From Actinoplanes sp. TFC3 (lineage in GTDB: Bacteria; Actinomycetota; Actinomycetes; Mycobacteriales; Micromonosporaceae), in assembly GCF_001553785.1 (NCBI RefSeq), contig NZ_LOJP01000001.1, forward strand, positions 4,357,784-4,393,855: a stretch of DNA of 36,072 nucleotides, in the 5' to 3' direction. The notes under the pieces are model-generated. The model saw only the letters and a program-made list of their open reading frames with translations, ran no database searches and was not told the DNA's origin. Every line of letters starts with the position of its first letter. Positions within the stretch are counted from its first letter, which is position 1. Below, piece by piece: positions 25,085 to 33,110 of this stretch. A program made the position numbers and the translations under genes.

Positions 25085-26590
25085 ATGACCCCGCCGAACA
25101 CCCCCGTCCTGGTCGTCGGAGCCGGCGTGACCGGTTGCGTGCTGGCCCTCGAACTCGCCCATCACGGCGTGCCCAGCATCGTGGTCGAACGCGCCGCCCG
25201 TGCCCCCCGGCATCGCGAGCTCACGCTGGTCAGCGGGCGCAGCATGGAACTCCTGCGCCGGCTCGGGCTGACCTCGGCGCTGCGCCGGCACGGCTTCGAC
25301 CCCGATTGGCCGCCCGAAATCGTGTGGGCGCGCGGGATCGGTCAGCCACCGGTGCTCGTGTCGCGGTCGCCGTCGGTGAATGAGGTGCTGCGGACGTACG
25401 AGAAGAACACCGACGGCAGTGACCCGATCGAGGCGTACCTTTTGCTGCCCAGCTCGGATCTCACCTCCCGGCTGCGGGTCGCGGCGCGCGACCACCCGCT
25501 GATCGATTTACGCCAGGGCTGGACGTTCACGGATCTGCGGGCTGACGCCGATGCGGTGGTCGCAGTGCTGGTCGATGCGGCGAGCGGCGAGCGGCACATG
25601 GTGCAGGCGACCTATCTGGCCGGATGCGACGGCGCGCACAGCACGGTCCGGCGCTGCCTCGCGGTGACCATGGAACAGCTGGCCCCGCCGGTGCCGCACT
25701 GCACTGTTTACTTCCGAAGCGACGAGCTGGCGGGTCCACCGCCCGGTCCGGCCACGATCATCACCGCCGGCCTGACCCTGACCTGGCGGCACGACGAGCA
25801 CGTGTGGATCGGCCAGCTACCCATGTCGGCCGGGGAAGCCACGATGGCCGACCCGACGGCGTTGCTGCGCGGACGGCTGGGCTCCGAGCCGGCCGAGATC
25901 CTCGGCGTGGCCCAGTCCGAGGAGGCGCTGCGGGTGGCCACGGCCTATCACCGGGGTCCGGTCTACCTCGCCGGGGAGGCCGCGCACCACCTCGCCCCGC
26001 CCGGCGGCCCGGTGGACACCTGTATCGGTGACGCCGTCGACTTGGGCTGGAAGCTTGCCGCGGCGGTGCACGGCTGGGGTGGGCCGGACCTGCTGGCCAG
26101 CTACGAGCACGAACGCCGCCAGCGGGCGCTGATCGACCGGGAGATGGCCGCGCGGGCGCTGGAAACGCGGCGGCGCTTCGGCCGGCTGGCTGTCGCGGGC
26201 GCGTCGCCGGAGGTGCTGGCCGGGGTGCTGGATCAGGAGGCGCCGCAGGTGGACCTGGCCGGTGCTTTCCCGGGGGCGCGGGCACCGGCCGTACGGATGG
26301 CTGACGGGGGCGAGCTGTTCGACAAGCTGGGCCCCCAGTTCACGCTGGTCGACCAGACCGAGGCAGGCGAGGGCGAGGAGCTGGTCGCCACGGCCGAGGC
26401 CCAAGGGCTGCCGATCAAGCATCTGCCGGTACGTGACCCGCTGGTCCGCGACCGGTGGGCCGCCGATCTGGTGCTGATCCGCCCCGACCAGCACATCGCC
26501 TGGCACTCCGGCGGCTCCCCGGCCGGCTGGAAGCACCTGCTGGACGCGATGACCGCCACGGTGCACCGGCCGGACCACGTGAACACGTGA
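25085..26590 (+). CDS. FAD-dependent aromatic hydroxylase (PheA/TfdB-type)
   Basis: A 501-aa class A flavoprotein hydroxylase of the type found in polyketide and phenol tailoring. FAD motif VLVVGAGVTGCVLALEL lies at the N terminus, CDGAHSTVRR is the DG motif near 190, and GPVYLAGEAAHHLAPPGGPV is the second FAD motif. A C-terminal thioredoxin-like domain (GPQFTLVDQ... DLVLIRPDQHIAW) follows. In the second FAD motif, Asp of the usual GDAAH is Glu (GEAAH), as in some relatives. It probably hydroxylates the aromatic product or an intermediate. I chose ATG 25085 over GTG 25052, which lies 2 bases after the LAL stop, because it puts the FAD motif at the usual distance; either is possible. Confidence 0.88.
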   Translation: MTPPNTPVLVVGAGVTGCVLALELAHHGVPSIVVERAARAPRHRELTLVSGRSMELLRRLGLTSALRRHGFDPDWPPEIVWARGIGQPPVLVSRSPSVNEVLRTYEKNTDGSDPIEAYLLLPSSDLTSRLRVAARDHPLIDLRQGWTFTDLRADADAVVAVLVDAASGERHMVQATYLAGCDGAHSTVRRCLAVTMEQLAPPVPHCTVYFRSDELAGPPPGPATIITAGLTLTWRHDEHVWIGQLPMSAGEATMADPTALLRGRLGSEPAEILGVAQSEEALRVATAYHRGPVYLAGEAAHHLAPPGGPVDTCIGDAVDLGWKLAAAVHGWGGPDLLASYEHERRQRALIDREMAARALETRRRFGRLAVAGASPEVLAGVLDQEAPQVDLAGAFPGARAPAVRMADGGELFDKLGPQFTLVDQTEAGEGEELVATAEAQGLPIKHLPVRDPLVRDRWAADLVLIRPDQHIAWHSGGSPAGWKHLLDAMTATVHRPDHVNT

Positions 26591-26664
26591 TGTGGGATCA
26601 CGCATCGGCAAGCGACGCTCGATGCGGCAGAAGTCGAGCTTCACCGGCAGAGGGCGATGTCACG

Positions 26665-27267
26665 ATGATCACTGAGGACCTCCGGCACACCGTCACGGGT
26701 GACTGGCACGCCCGGCTGGCGGGCAACAGGTCCCCGCGCCGCAACCACTGGCACACCAAGACCATCTACTTCCGGGCCGCAACGGAGCTTCTCAACCGCC
26801 CGAACGCCCCGCTGACCTGGAAGAACATTGTCGCGGCGGCGCGCCCGCACGGCTGCCGGTCCACGTTCTACGAGGTGGCCGGGTCGCACGCGCGGCACCG
26901 CATGGTCGACGACCTGATCGCCGACGGCCGCCCCGACTCCATTCAGCTGGCGCTGCGCTACCTGCGCACCGACCCGGTCGAGCAGCTGATCGACGAGACC
27001 AAGGTGTGGTCGTACTGGCCGCACCGCCAGCATCTGCTCACCCGGGTACTCACCGCGGAATTCTCCCCGGCCGAAGCCGCCGCCGCGCTCACCGAGTCGG
27101 TGGCCGCCTGGGGGCGGCGCAACGTGACCCTCGCCGCCGCCGTCGGGCACACCCCGCCGGCCTGCGCGGTGGAGGACCTCACCGTGCTGCACCAGGGCCG
27201 GCTCGCCGCCGTACGGGCCGCCGCCCAGCTCACCGACGCTCTGCGGCACGCCACCGGGGCGCGCTGA
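26665..27267 (+). CDS. TetR-like putative regulator with atypical HTH
   Basis: A 200-aa soluble protein. Residues about 30-75 read like a TetR N-terminal domain: FRAATELL, LTWKNIVAAARPHGCRSTFY and EVAGSHARHRMVDDLI. However, the Gly-Val turn of the helix-turn-helix is replaced by PHGC and no Lys-Glu follows FYEVAG. The C-terminal two thirds are helical without a named domain. It follows the second hydroxylase after 74 bases and ends just before a strong hairpin, so it is probably the last gene of the rightward unit. The start at ATG 26665 is my choice; ATG 26590 would add 25 residues. A repressor acting on the divergent promoter is a reasonable inference. Confidence 0.6.
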   Translation: MITEDLRHTVTGDWHARLAGNRSPRRNHWHTKTIYFRAATELLNRPNAPLTWKNIVAAARPHGCRSTFYEVAGSHARHRMVDDLIADGRPDSIQLALRYLRTDPVEQLIDETKVWSYWPHRQHLLTRVLTAEFSPAEAAAALTESVAAWGRRNVTLAAAVGHTPPACAVEDLTVLHQGRLAAVRAAAQLTDALRHATGAR

Positions 27268-27306
27268 CCGGCCGCCTCAGCACAGGCAGGCCGCGACGCG
27301 CGCGGG

Positions 27307-27356
27307 CGGGCCCGGTGCCCCGGATGCGGTGGCGGCCGCCCCGGGCACCGGGCCCG
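27307..27356 (+). terminator. Strong hairpin after the biosynthetic cluster
   Basis: A perfect 14-bp GC-rich stem (27307-27320 with 27343-27356) and a 22-base loop lie 40 bases after the TetR-like stop. There is no clear T-run, as is common in actinobacteria. It would end the rightward cluster transcript and lies 70 bases before the next start. Confidence 0.6.
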
Positions 27357-27425
27357 ACTCGCGCCTCCCCCCTGTCGCGCTTTCCGGCTCGACGGGCTGG
27401 TGGGGGGCGGGCCACACTGTGCTGC

Positions 27426-29606
27426 GTGGATCTGCCGACCGCGACCACCGCGCGGTTCCTGCTGCTGGCCGGCACCGCCACCGCTGCCACCACCAGCGCC
27501 TATGCCTTCCTGGCGGGCCAGCCTTCCGGCGACCTCCTGGCGCGCTGCACGCGGATAGCCACCGACGACGCCGGGGCCGCCGACCCGGGTAGCTGGACGA
27601 GCACGTACGACCGCTGCACCGCCGCCACCGAACGCGACCGCGGCCTGGTCATCCTGGCCGGCCTCGCCGTGCTGGTCCTGGTGACCGCGCTGGTGACCTG
27701 GCTGCGCCCCCGCTGGCAGCAGCACCGCGCCCGGCTGACCCCGCTGCGAGCCGCCGACGACCCCGAGCTGGCCGCCGCGCTGGGCGACCTGGTGACCCGG
27801 GCCGGGCTGACCCGCTCCCCCACGTTCATGGGCGGCCCGTACGGCACCGCAACGGGCGCCCACGCCTACGGCCGCGCACCGGACTACCGGGTGATGCTCG
27901 GCCCCGACGTCATCGCCCGCTACTACGCCGACCGCCCGGTGTTCCGGGCCACGGTCCTGCGCGAACTGGCCCACATCCACCATCGCGACGTGCTGACCGC
28001 CGACGCCACCACCGCCCTCTGGCGCGCCTACCTGCTGGTCGCCGTGCTGCCGTACGCCATCGCCCTGACCCGCACCGAGCCGCCCCACCTGGCCGGGGCG
28101 ATCTGGCGCCTCGTCGTGCTCACCGGCCTGGTCCACCTCACCGCCCGATCCGTGCTGCGCCTGCGCGAACTGCACGCCGACGCCCAGGCCCGCGCCTGGG
28201 AAGGCCCCGGCAGCGCGCTGTCCCGGCTCGTCGCCCAGGCCGGATCCCCGCGGCACCGCCCGCTGGCCCCCTCACCGCACCGCCGCGCCGCCATCATCGG
28301 CAACCCCGCCCTGGTCCACTCGCCCCCGCGCTGGGTGCCCGCCGCCGTAGCCTTCACCGCCGGCCTGGCCGCCAGCGCCGCATACCGCGACGCCGCGCGG
28401 GTCCTGTTGGTCCTGATCCCCGGCATCGAACCGCTGACCCTGCGCTGGGTGAGTGCGGTGCTGGTTGCCGCGCTGGTGGCCGCCACTGTCGGCGCCGACA
28501 TCCTGCTGCGCGTACGCCATCATGTCCCCACCATGGCTGCCACCACCGGCCTGGCCCTGTCCGCAGGCCTGATCGCCGGCCCGATCGTCGCCGCCCCCGG
28601 CCACCCCGTCACCGTCGCCGGTCTGCTCCTGGCCCTCGGCGCCGCGGCGTGGACGAGCTGGGTCGCCCTCGACGCCGAGCTGCACCGATCCTGGCTACCC
28701 GGCCTGCTGGTCGCCACCTTCGCCCTCGGCGCAGCCCTGGCCGCCCAGCACCTGACCGCCGACCTCGATCCCGTCGCGCGCGCCGGTTACACCGTGCTGT
28801 CCTCGGTGGCCCCCACCTCGCCGGCCTGGCTGTACGCGCTCGTCGAGCACCCGGTCGTCCTGCTGATCACCCAGCGCCCCGAGATCCTGCTTGCCGCCGT
28901 CCTGCTCACGCTTCGCCTGTTGCCGCTACGGCTGCTGGGTCCGATCCTCGCGGGAATTTGCGGATGCGTGGCCGGTTTCGTGGTGCACGTTGTTTCCTCG
29001 TACTGGGCGCTGCTGCTGGTGTTCGCTGCCGCAGCCGTCGCCGGTGCCTTCGCCGCTGCCCGGGTCCGCGCCGGTGCCGCCTGGGCCGGCTTCACCGCCG
29101 GCCTGTGCACCGGCGGCATCGGCTCGGCCACCTTGATCGGCTCCGCCGGTGTCACCCGCCCAGCCGTCTGCGGCGCCATCATCGGCCTCGGCGCCGGCCT
29201 GCTGGTCCGCGCCGCCCAGCTTCTCCGGCACCGCCCGGACCTCGTGCGCCACCGCGCCCCCGCCACCACCGCCCGGGTCGCCAGCACCGCCACCATCGCG
29301 CTGTCCGTCCTGGTCACCGGTCTGATCGCTCGCCCGCGCCCACCGGCGATCTTCGCCAGCGCGGCCCCCGCGGTGACCACCGCCTGCACCCGGTTCCGCT
29401 CCCTCACCGAATCCCTCGGCACGGTCCCGGCCAGCCGCGCCTACGCCCAACTTCTCGATCTCACCGACGCGGCCGCGGCAACGGACGACGCCACCGTGCG
29501 TACCGCTGTGGACGACCTGCGGCGGGCGTTGAGCGCCTCCGACGCCGACCTGTGGACAGACGCCATCCTGCGCCTCGACGCGACCTGCACCGCAGCGGGA
29601 AGGTGA
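27426..29606 (+). CDS. M48-like membrane protein with degenerate zinc motif
   Basis: A 726-aa polytopic membrane protein. N-terminal helices near 8-30 and 75-93 precede a cytoplasmic-type domain with TVLRELAHIHHRDV (177-189) and LRLRELHADAQA (244-255), the two zinc blocks of M48/HtpX-like peptidases. The first His of HExxH is Arg179, while Glu180, His183 and the downstream Glu248/Asp252 remain. Beyond residue 300 there are roughly ten further hydrophobic helices and a soluble C-terminal domain. GTG 27426 was chosen because it begins just before the first hydrophobic segment; the upstream open frame is low-complexity. The missing ligand suggests a catalytically weak or dead protein, or an alternative coordination. 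Confidence 0.75.
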   Translation: MDLPTATTARFLLLAGTATAATTSAYAFLAGQPSGDLLARCTRIATDDAGAADPGSWTSTYDRCTAATERDRGLVILAGLAVLVLVTALVTWLRPRWQQHRARLTPLRAADDPELAAALGDLVTRAGLTRSPTFMGGPYGTATGAHAYGRAPDYRVMLGPDVIARYYADRPVFRATVLRELAHIHHRDVLTADATTALWRAYLLVAVLPYAIALTRTEPPHLAGAIWRLVVLTGLVHLTARSVLRLRELHADAQARAWEGPGSALSRLVAQAGSPRHRPLAPSPHRRAAIIGNPALVHSPPRWVPAAVAFTAGLAASAAYRDAARVLLVLIPGIEPLTLRWVSAVLVAALVAATVGADILLRVRHHVPTMAATTGLALSAGLIAGPIVAAPGHPVTVAGLLLALGAAAWTSWVALDAELHRSWLPGLLVATFALGAALAAQHLTADLDPVARAGYTVLSSVAPTSPAWLYALVEHPVVLLITQRPEILLAAVLLTLRLLPLRLLGPILAGICGCVAGFVVHVVSSYWALLLVFAAAAVAGAFAAARVRAGAAWAGFTAGLCTGGIGSATLIGSAGVTRPAVCGAIIGLGAGLLVRAAQLLRHRPDLVRHRAPATTARVASTATIALSVLVTGLIARPRPPAIFASAAPAVTTACTRFRSLTESLGTVPASRAYAQLLDLTDAAAATDDATVRTAVDDLRRALSASDADLWTDAILRLDATCTAAGR

Positions 29607-29712
29607 CCCGAGGTCGGATACGGCTCCCCGTCGGTTGCCACCGAGGTCCTCGTCGCGCTGGGCCTCCGCGTCGCCGTCACTGCCGCACCCGGTGAGCAGC
29701 AGCACCACCGCT

Positions 29713-30612
29713 TTACTCGGCCGCCCCTTCGTTGCGGTGATGAGGCGTTCCGAGCGCCCGCACGAAGAACTCCGCAGCCTGCGGCACGACCTCAACAAAG
29801 TACGACGGCTCGAACACTTCCATTTCCAGCAGCGCCGGCCCCTCGGCGGTCAGGGCGATGTCGACGCGGGCGTACAGGGGTGCTTCGCCGAAGATGTCCG
29901 TGACTGCCGCTACTGCCCGGTGGCCGAGGTCGATCTCGGTTGTCGTGGGTTCGGCCCGGCTGATGTCCTCGGTGTACTCGCCGCCGGAGTAGCCACCGCC
30001 GAGCGCCAGGATCGGGCCCTTGTGGATGGCGTAGGCGTACGAGCCGCCGAAGAAGAACAGCCCGTTCTCGCCGTTGGTCACCACGGATGCGACGGCGGGT
30101 TGCACCATGACCGTCTTGCCGCCGGCGACGATGCGCTCGGCCAGGGCCAGCGCGGCGGGGTCGCCGGGTTCGAACAAGCCGGTGTCGCGCGCACCGGCGG
30201 AAACCGACGGCTTCACCACGACGCGGCCGGACAATCCGGAAAGGGCGGCGCCGGCTTCGGTTGTGGTTTCGCAGAATTCATACGGTACGCAGGGCACGCC
30301 GCGATCGCTCAGTTCGTCGAGATAGCGCTTGTCGATGTTCCACCGGATCAGTTCGGGCGCGTTGAGCACCGTGGTCACGCCGGACACCCGGTCGAGCCAC
30401 GCCATGAACTCGCCATGGCGTTCGGGGTAGTCCCACGGCGAGCGCATGACGATCAGCCGGTAATCCGCCCAGTCAACAGCGGGGTCGTTCCACACCGGCG
30501 CGTTCGCGGTGAATCCGGCTTCGGCGAGCGCGTGCAGCAACCCGGGCAGGTCATGGTCGGCGGCCGCCAGATGCGGCACCCCCGTGGTCACCAAGCCGAC
30601 GTCGTAGCTCAT
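29713..30612 (-). CDS. ATP-grasp domain ligase, DcsG-like
   Basis: A 299-aa ATP-grasp enzyme. The N-terminal domain has YRLIVMRSPWDYPER and NAPELIRWNIDKRYL. The ATP-binding core has GRVVVKPSVSAGARDTGLF (Lys in VVKP), and the metal-binding end has ALLEMEVFEPSYF with the two acidic ligands. The organisation matches the actinobacterial group related to DcsG (the ATP-grasp cyclo-ligase of D-cycloserine biosynthesis) and RimK-type ligases. No other cycloserine gene is present, so the substrate is unknown. The start ATG 30612 overlaps a short 18-codon frame that itself overlaps the Nudix stop, so coupling to the Nudix gene is likely. Confidence 0.85.
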   Translation of the reverse strand: MSYDVGLVTTGVPHLAAADHDLPGLLHALAEAGFTANAPVWNDPAVDWADYRLIVMRSPWDYPERHGEFMAWLDRVSGVTTVLNAPELIRWNIDKRYLDELSDRGVPCVPYEFCETTTEAGAALSGLSGRVVVKPSVSAGARDTGLFEPGDPAALALAERIVAGGKTVMVQPAVASVVTNGENGLFFFGGSYAYAIHKGPILALGGGYSGGEYTEDISRAEPTTTEIDLGHRAVAAVTDIFGEAPLYARVDIALTAEGPALLEMEVFEPSYFVEVVPQAAEFFVRALGTPHHRNEGAAE

Positions 30613-30665
30613 CGGGCCGGCACCGCAGCGGCGTCGATCACCAGCAGGTCCAGGTAAGGGGTCAC
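30609..30665 (-). CDS. Possible 18-codon coupling ORF between Nudix and ATP-grasp genes
   Basis: GTG 30665 overlaps the Nudix stop as GTGA, and the frame ends in a TGA that overlaps the ATP-grasp ATG as ATGA. It encodes MTPYLDLLVIDAAAVPAR. It could be a translational bridge that keeps ribosomes moving to the ATP-grasp gene, or chance. There is no clear Shine-Dalgarno. Confidence 0.2.
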   Translation of the reverse strand: MTPYLDLLVIDAAAVPAR

Positions 30666-31036
30666 CTCAGGAGACTAATCAGCGGCGCCAGCTCCAGGTC
30701 TCCGGGCTCACGCACGTCCACCCAGCGCAGTTCCTCGATCTCGGCGAGCGCCTCGACCGGCCCGGCCAGCGGCGCGGTGTAGACGTCGCAGTCCACGTCA
30801 AAGCCCGCCTCGTTGGCCGCCGGTGCGGTGAACCGGCCGAGATGGCCGAGCTGCTCGGGGGTGACGACGAGCCCGAGCTCTTCGTTCAACTCCCGCACGA
30901 GCGCGTCGTCCGGCGCCTCACCGGCTTCGAGCTTGCCGCCGGGCTGCATGAACGCGGTGGTGCCGCGCTTGCGGACCAGCAGCCACCGGCTCCGGTCATC
31001 GCGGACGACGGCGGCAACGATGCGAAGTGTGGGCAT
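30662..31036 (-). CDS. Nudix hydrolase
   Basis: A 124-aa Nudix protein with a complete Nudix box (GGKLEAGE, then seven residues, then RELNEELGL; about 33-56), preceded by AAVVRDDRSRWLLVRKRG. The group resembles MutT/NUDT-type enzymes that hydrolyse nucleoside diphosphates linked to another moiety. The substrate cannot be assigned. It starts at ATG 31036, just downstream of the GH6 terminator on the same strand, and reads into the ATP-grasp gene. Confidence 0.92.
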   Translation of the reverse strand: MPTLRIVAAVVRDDRSRWLLVRKRGTTAFMQPGGKLEAGEAPDDALVRELNEELGLVVTPEQLGHLGRFTAPAANEAGFDVDCDVYTAPLAGPVEALAEIEELRWVDVREPGDLELAPLISLLR

Positions 31037-31048
31037 TTGAGCAAGGGT

Positions 31049-31084
31049 AGGGCCCGCCCCGCTCGGGTGAGCGGGACGGGCCCT
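31049..31084 (-). terminator. Rho-independent-type hairpin after the GH6 gene
   Basis: A 16-bp stem with a single C-A mismatch (31049-31064 with 31069-31084) and a GGGT loop, 20 bases past the GH6 stop. It ends the leftward cellulase transcript before the Nudix gene. No T-run follows. Confidence 0.8.
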
Positions 31085-31104
31085 GTGTGGGAGAGGGTCA
31101 GCTC

Positions 31105-32877
31105 TTACAGCGCCGGGTAGGCGTTGGCCATCAGCTCGCGGAACTGGGCCGAGAACCAGGCGCCGGAGATCGGCGCGCCGGGCAGGGCACCGCTGAGGCT
31201 GTTGCCGTTGCGGGCGTTACCGGTGTACGTCGGGTCGCACATCCGGTCGAAGCCTTTGCCCTCGTCGTTGGGGATGAGCGTGCTCGAGCCGTCCGACTCG
31301 CCCGGGGGCTTGACCCAGACGTAGGCGTCGATGCCGGCGGCCGGAGCAGCCTGGGGACGCTCGCCGAGGCCCGCACCGCTCTGGTTGCACCAGTTGCCGG
31401 CGTGGATGCGCCGATCGATGCGGGACTGGTTGACATAGGTGTTCACGTCGGTCGAGGTGCTGGCCGCGGTGGGCCGGTTGGCACCGCCCCAGCCGTTGCG
31501 CGAGGTGTCGATCAGCATGCCGATGTTGGCGTTGAAGCCGATCGAGACGAGCTGGTTGCGGAACGCCTGGGCGAAGGTCAGCTCATCGGTGTACTGGTTC
31601 CAGTCGACCCACTTGGACTGGCGCACGGACTGGCCGTTCACGGTCGTGGTGGGCTGCACGAACGGCTCACGCAGGGCGGAGTAGTTCGCGGTGTTGGTGA
31701 TGAAGCCGGTCACGTTGTTGACGCTGCCCGAGGCCTGGGCAGCCTGCAACATGATCTGCGCGCTGGGCGCGAAGTTGCTGTCCCAGCCGATCCAGCCGTG
31801 GTGCGCGGCGTCCACGTAGTTGTAGACGTTGCCGATCGCGCCGAGCTTGTTCAGGGCGTACCCGATGCCCTGCACGTATCCGCCGTTGGCCTTCATGGTG
31901 TCGCACATCGCGGTGCCGCCGGCCTGGCCCGAGGTGTTGGTGACCAGGTTGGGCAGCGAGTCGATCTCCACGATGTTGATGATGCGCAGGCTGGCGTACT
32001 TGGGGTCGGCCTGGATCGCCGCGATCGGGTCGATGTACTCGCTCTTGTAACGCGGCAGGTCGTTCGGGCCCAGCTCGCCGTTGGAGGCCAGCGCCGCGCA
32101 GTCACGTCCGGGCAGGTTGTAGATGACGAACTGGATGTAACCGGCGCGCTGAGCCAGGGCCGCATCAAGATGATCCCGTACGCCCATGGCGCCGTTCGAG
32201 CTGCTGTCCGAGGTGCCCTCGATCGCGGCGATCCGGTCGATCCACACCGCCGTCGGGTTGTTCGACACCCGGCTGCCGCCCGGCTCGGCGTTGGCCTTGG
32301 CCTGCCACTCGGGGTTGCGGTAGCCCTGCACCCCGGCGTACGGGTTGTCGGCCTTGCTGCCGGCCGGGGGCGGCGGGGTGGAGCTGCCCGGCGGCTGCGA
32401 GGGTGTTCCGGTGGGCGAGCTGGTGGGGCCGCCCGGTCCGGCGCTGCCGGTGCAGACGGTGCCGTTGAGCGAGAACGAGGCCGGGGTGGCGTTGGTGCCG
32501 CTGTAGTCGGCGTTGAAGCCGAAGCTGGCCGAGGCGTTGGTCCCCAGCGAGTTGGCGTAGCTGGGGCTGGCCGCGTTCACGTGGGCGCCGCTCTGGCTGA
32601 CCGTGGCGTTCCAGCCCTGGGTGACCCGCTGGTTGCCGGCGAAGTCCCATTCCACGCGCCAGCCGTTGGTGATCGGGTCGCCGAGGTTGGTCACCGAGAC
32701 GTTGCCGGTGAACCCGGTGCTCCACTGGTTGACGGTGTAGGTGACCCGGCAGCCGGCAGCGGCGCTGGCCTGGTCGGCGACCACCACGCCGAGACCGGTC
32801 GCGAGCACCGCGGCGGCGCCGACGGTCAGCGCGCGGGTGAGGGTGCGCCGCGGCGAGGCGGAGGGAGGGGAAGTCAT
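31105..32877 (-). CDS. Secreted GH6 cellulase (cellobiohydrolase type) with N-terminal CBM2
   Basis: A 590-aa secreted cellulase. A signal peptide with twin Arg near the start (SPRRTLTRAL) ends around residue 40 (ASAAA). A family 2 cellulose-binding module spans about 43-142 with conserved Trp residues (GWRVEWDF, GWNATVSQSG), then a Pro/Ser/Thr linker (143-174). The GH6 domain (about 177-590) shows VIYNLPGRDCAALASNGEL, WIGWDSNF, GMLIDTSRNGWGG and VWVKPPGESDG, the blocks carrying the family's catalytic and binding Asp residues. GH6 enzymes invert the anomeric centre and act on beta-1,4-glucan; the long loops suggest a processive cellobiohydrolase. A CebR-type box lies 117 bases upstream, so repression without cello-oligosaccharides is expected. 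Confidence 0.95.
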   Translation of the reverse strand: MTSPPSASPRRTLTRALTVGAAAVLATGLGVVVADQASAAAGCRVTYTVNQWSTGFTGNVSVTNLGDPITNGWRVEWDFAGNQRVTQGWNATVSQSGAHVNAASPSYANSLGTNASASFGFNADYSGTNATPASFSLNGTVCTGSAGPGGPTSSPTGTPSQPPGSSTPPPPAGSKADNPYAGVQGYRNPEWQAKANAEPGGSRVSNNPTAVWIDRIAAIEGTSDSSSNGAMGVRDHLDAALAQRAGYIQFVIYNLPGRDCAALASNGELGPNDLPRYKSEYIDPIAAIQADPKYASLRIINIVEIDSLPNLVTNTSGQAGGTAMCDTMKANGGYVQGIGYALNKLGAIGNVYNYVDAAHHGWIGWDSNFAPSAQIMLQAAQASGSVNNVTGFITNTANYSALREPFVQPTTTVNGQSVRQSKWVDWNQYTDELTFAQAFRNQLVSIGFNANIGMLIDTSRNGWGGANRPTAASTSTDVNTYVNQSRIDRRIHAGNWCNQSGAGLGERPQAAPAAGIDAYVWVKPPGESDGSSTLIPNDEGKGFDRMCDPTYTGNARNGNSLSGALPGAPISGAWFSAQFRELMANAYPAL

Positions 32878-32993
32878 CGCAGATAGCTCCTAGCGAGAGG
32901 CGGGACGGCGGGACGGCGATGAGGACGAGGTGACTGGGGAGCCGGTAGGGACATTTACTGGCGTCGAACTCTGTGCTGAGCGTGACTCTGACA

Positions 32994-33007
32994 TGGGAGC
33001 GCTCCCA
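32994..33007. promoter_or_regulatory. CebR/CelR-type operator upstream of GH6
   Basis: TGGGAGCGCTCCCA is a perfect 14-bp palindrome identical to the known binding site of CebR/CelR, the LacI-family cellobiose-responsive repressors of Streptomyces and Thermobifida cellulase genes. It lies 117 bases before the GH6 start, within the expected promoter. The regulator gene itself is not in this window. Confidence 0.93.
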
Positions 33008-33110
33008 ACGCAATAGGCACGCAATGCTTCAGAAACTTTTCAGAAATAGGTGATCATGCTGTACGTCCAACTGGCTGCGCAAACGGGCTGGGCGCCTGGT
33101 GCCGACCCGT

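Larger units (their letters stand above)
14015..27267. other. Biosynthetic gene cluster: dual aminohydroxybenzoate, probable benzoxazole
   Basis: Eight enzymes and three regulators share divergent operons from the 20549-20635 promoter. Leftward order: GriI-like, GriH-like, amidohydrolase, ligase, monooxygenase, dehydrogenase, PhzD-like. Rightward order: PhzE-like, LAL regulator, hydroxylase, TetR-like. The small LuxR gene is convergent at the left edge. All steps to 3-hydroxyanthranilate and to 3-amino-4-hydroxybenzoate are covered. The borders are my judgement: a decoupled Crp regulator on the left, and a hairpin plus an M48-like gene on the right. Confidence 0.75.

Noticed and set aside
29607..29712. 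Possible lipoprotein N terminus (VVLLLTGCGSDGD, leftward)
   Set aside because: A lipobox-like LTGC is present, but the hydrophobic stretch is short, there is no ribosome site, and the frame continues only as antisense of the M48-like gene. At most it is a relic.
31087..32886. 599-aa rightward open frame opposite the GH6 gene
   Set aside because: It is a GC-rich antisense frame, Gly/Val/Arg-biased, with no domain; the leftward frame is an unmistakable CBM2-GH6 enzyme.
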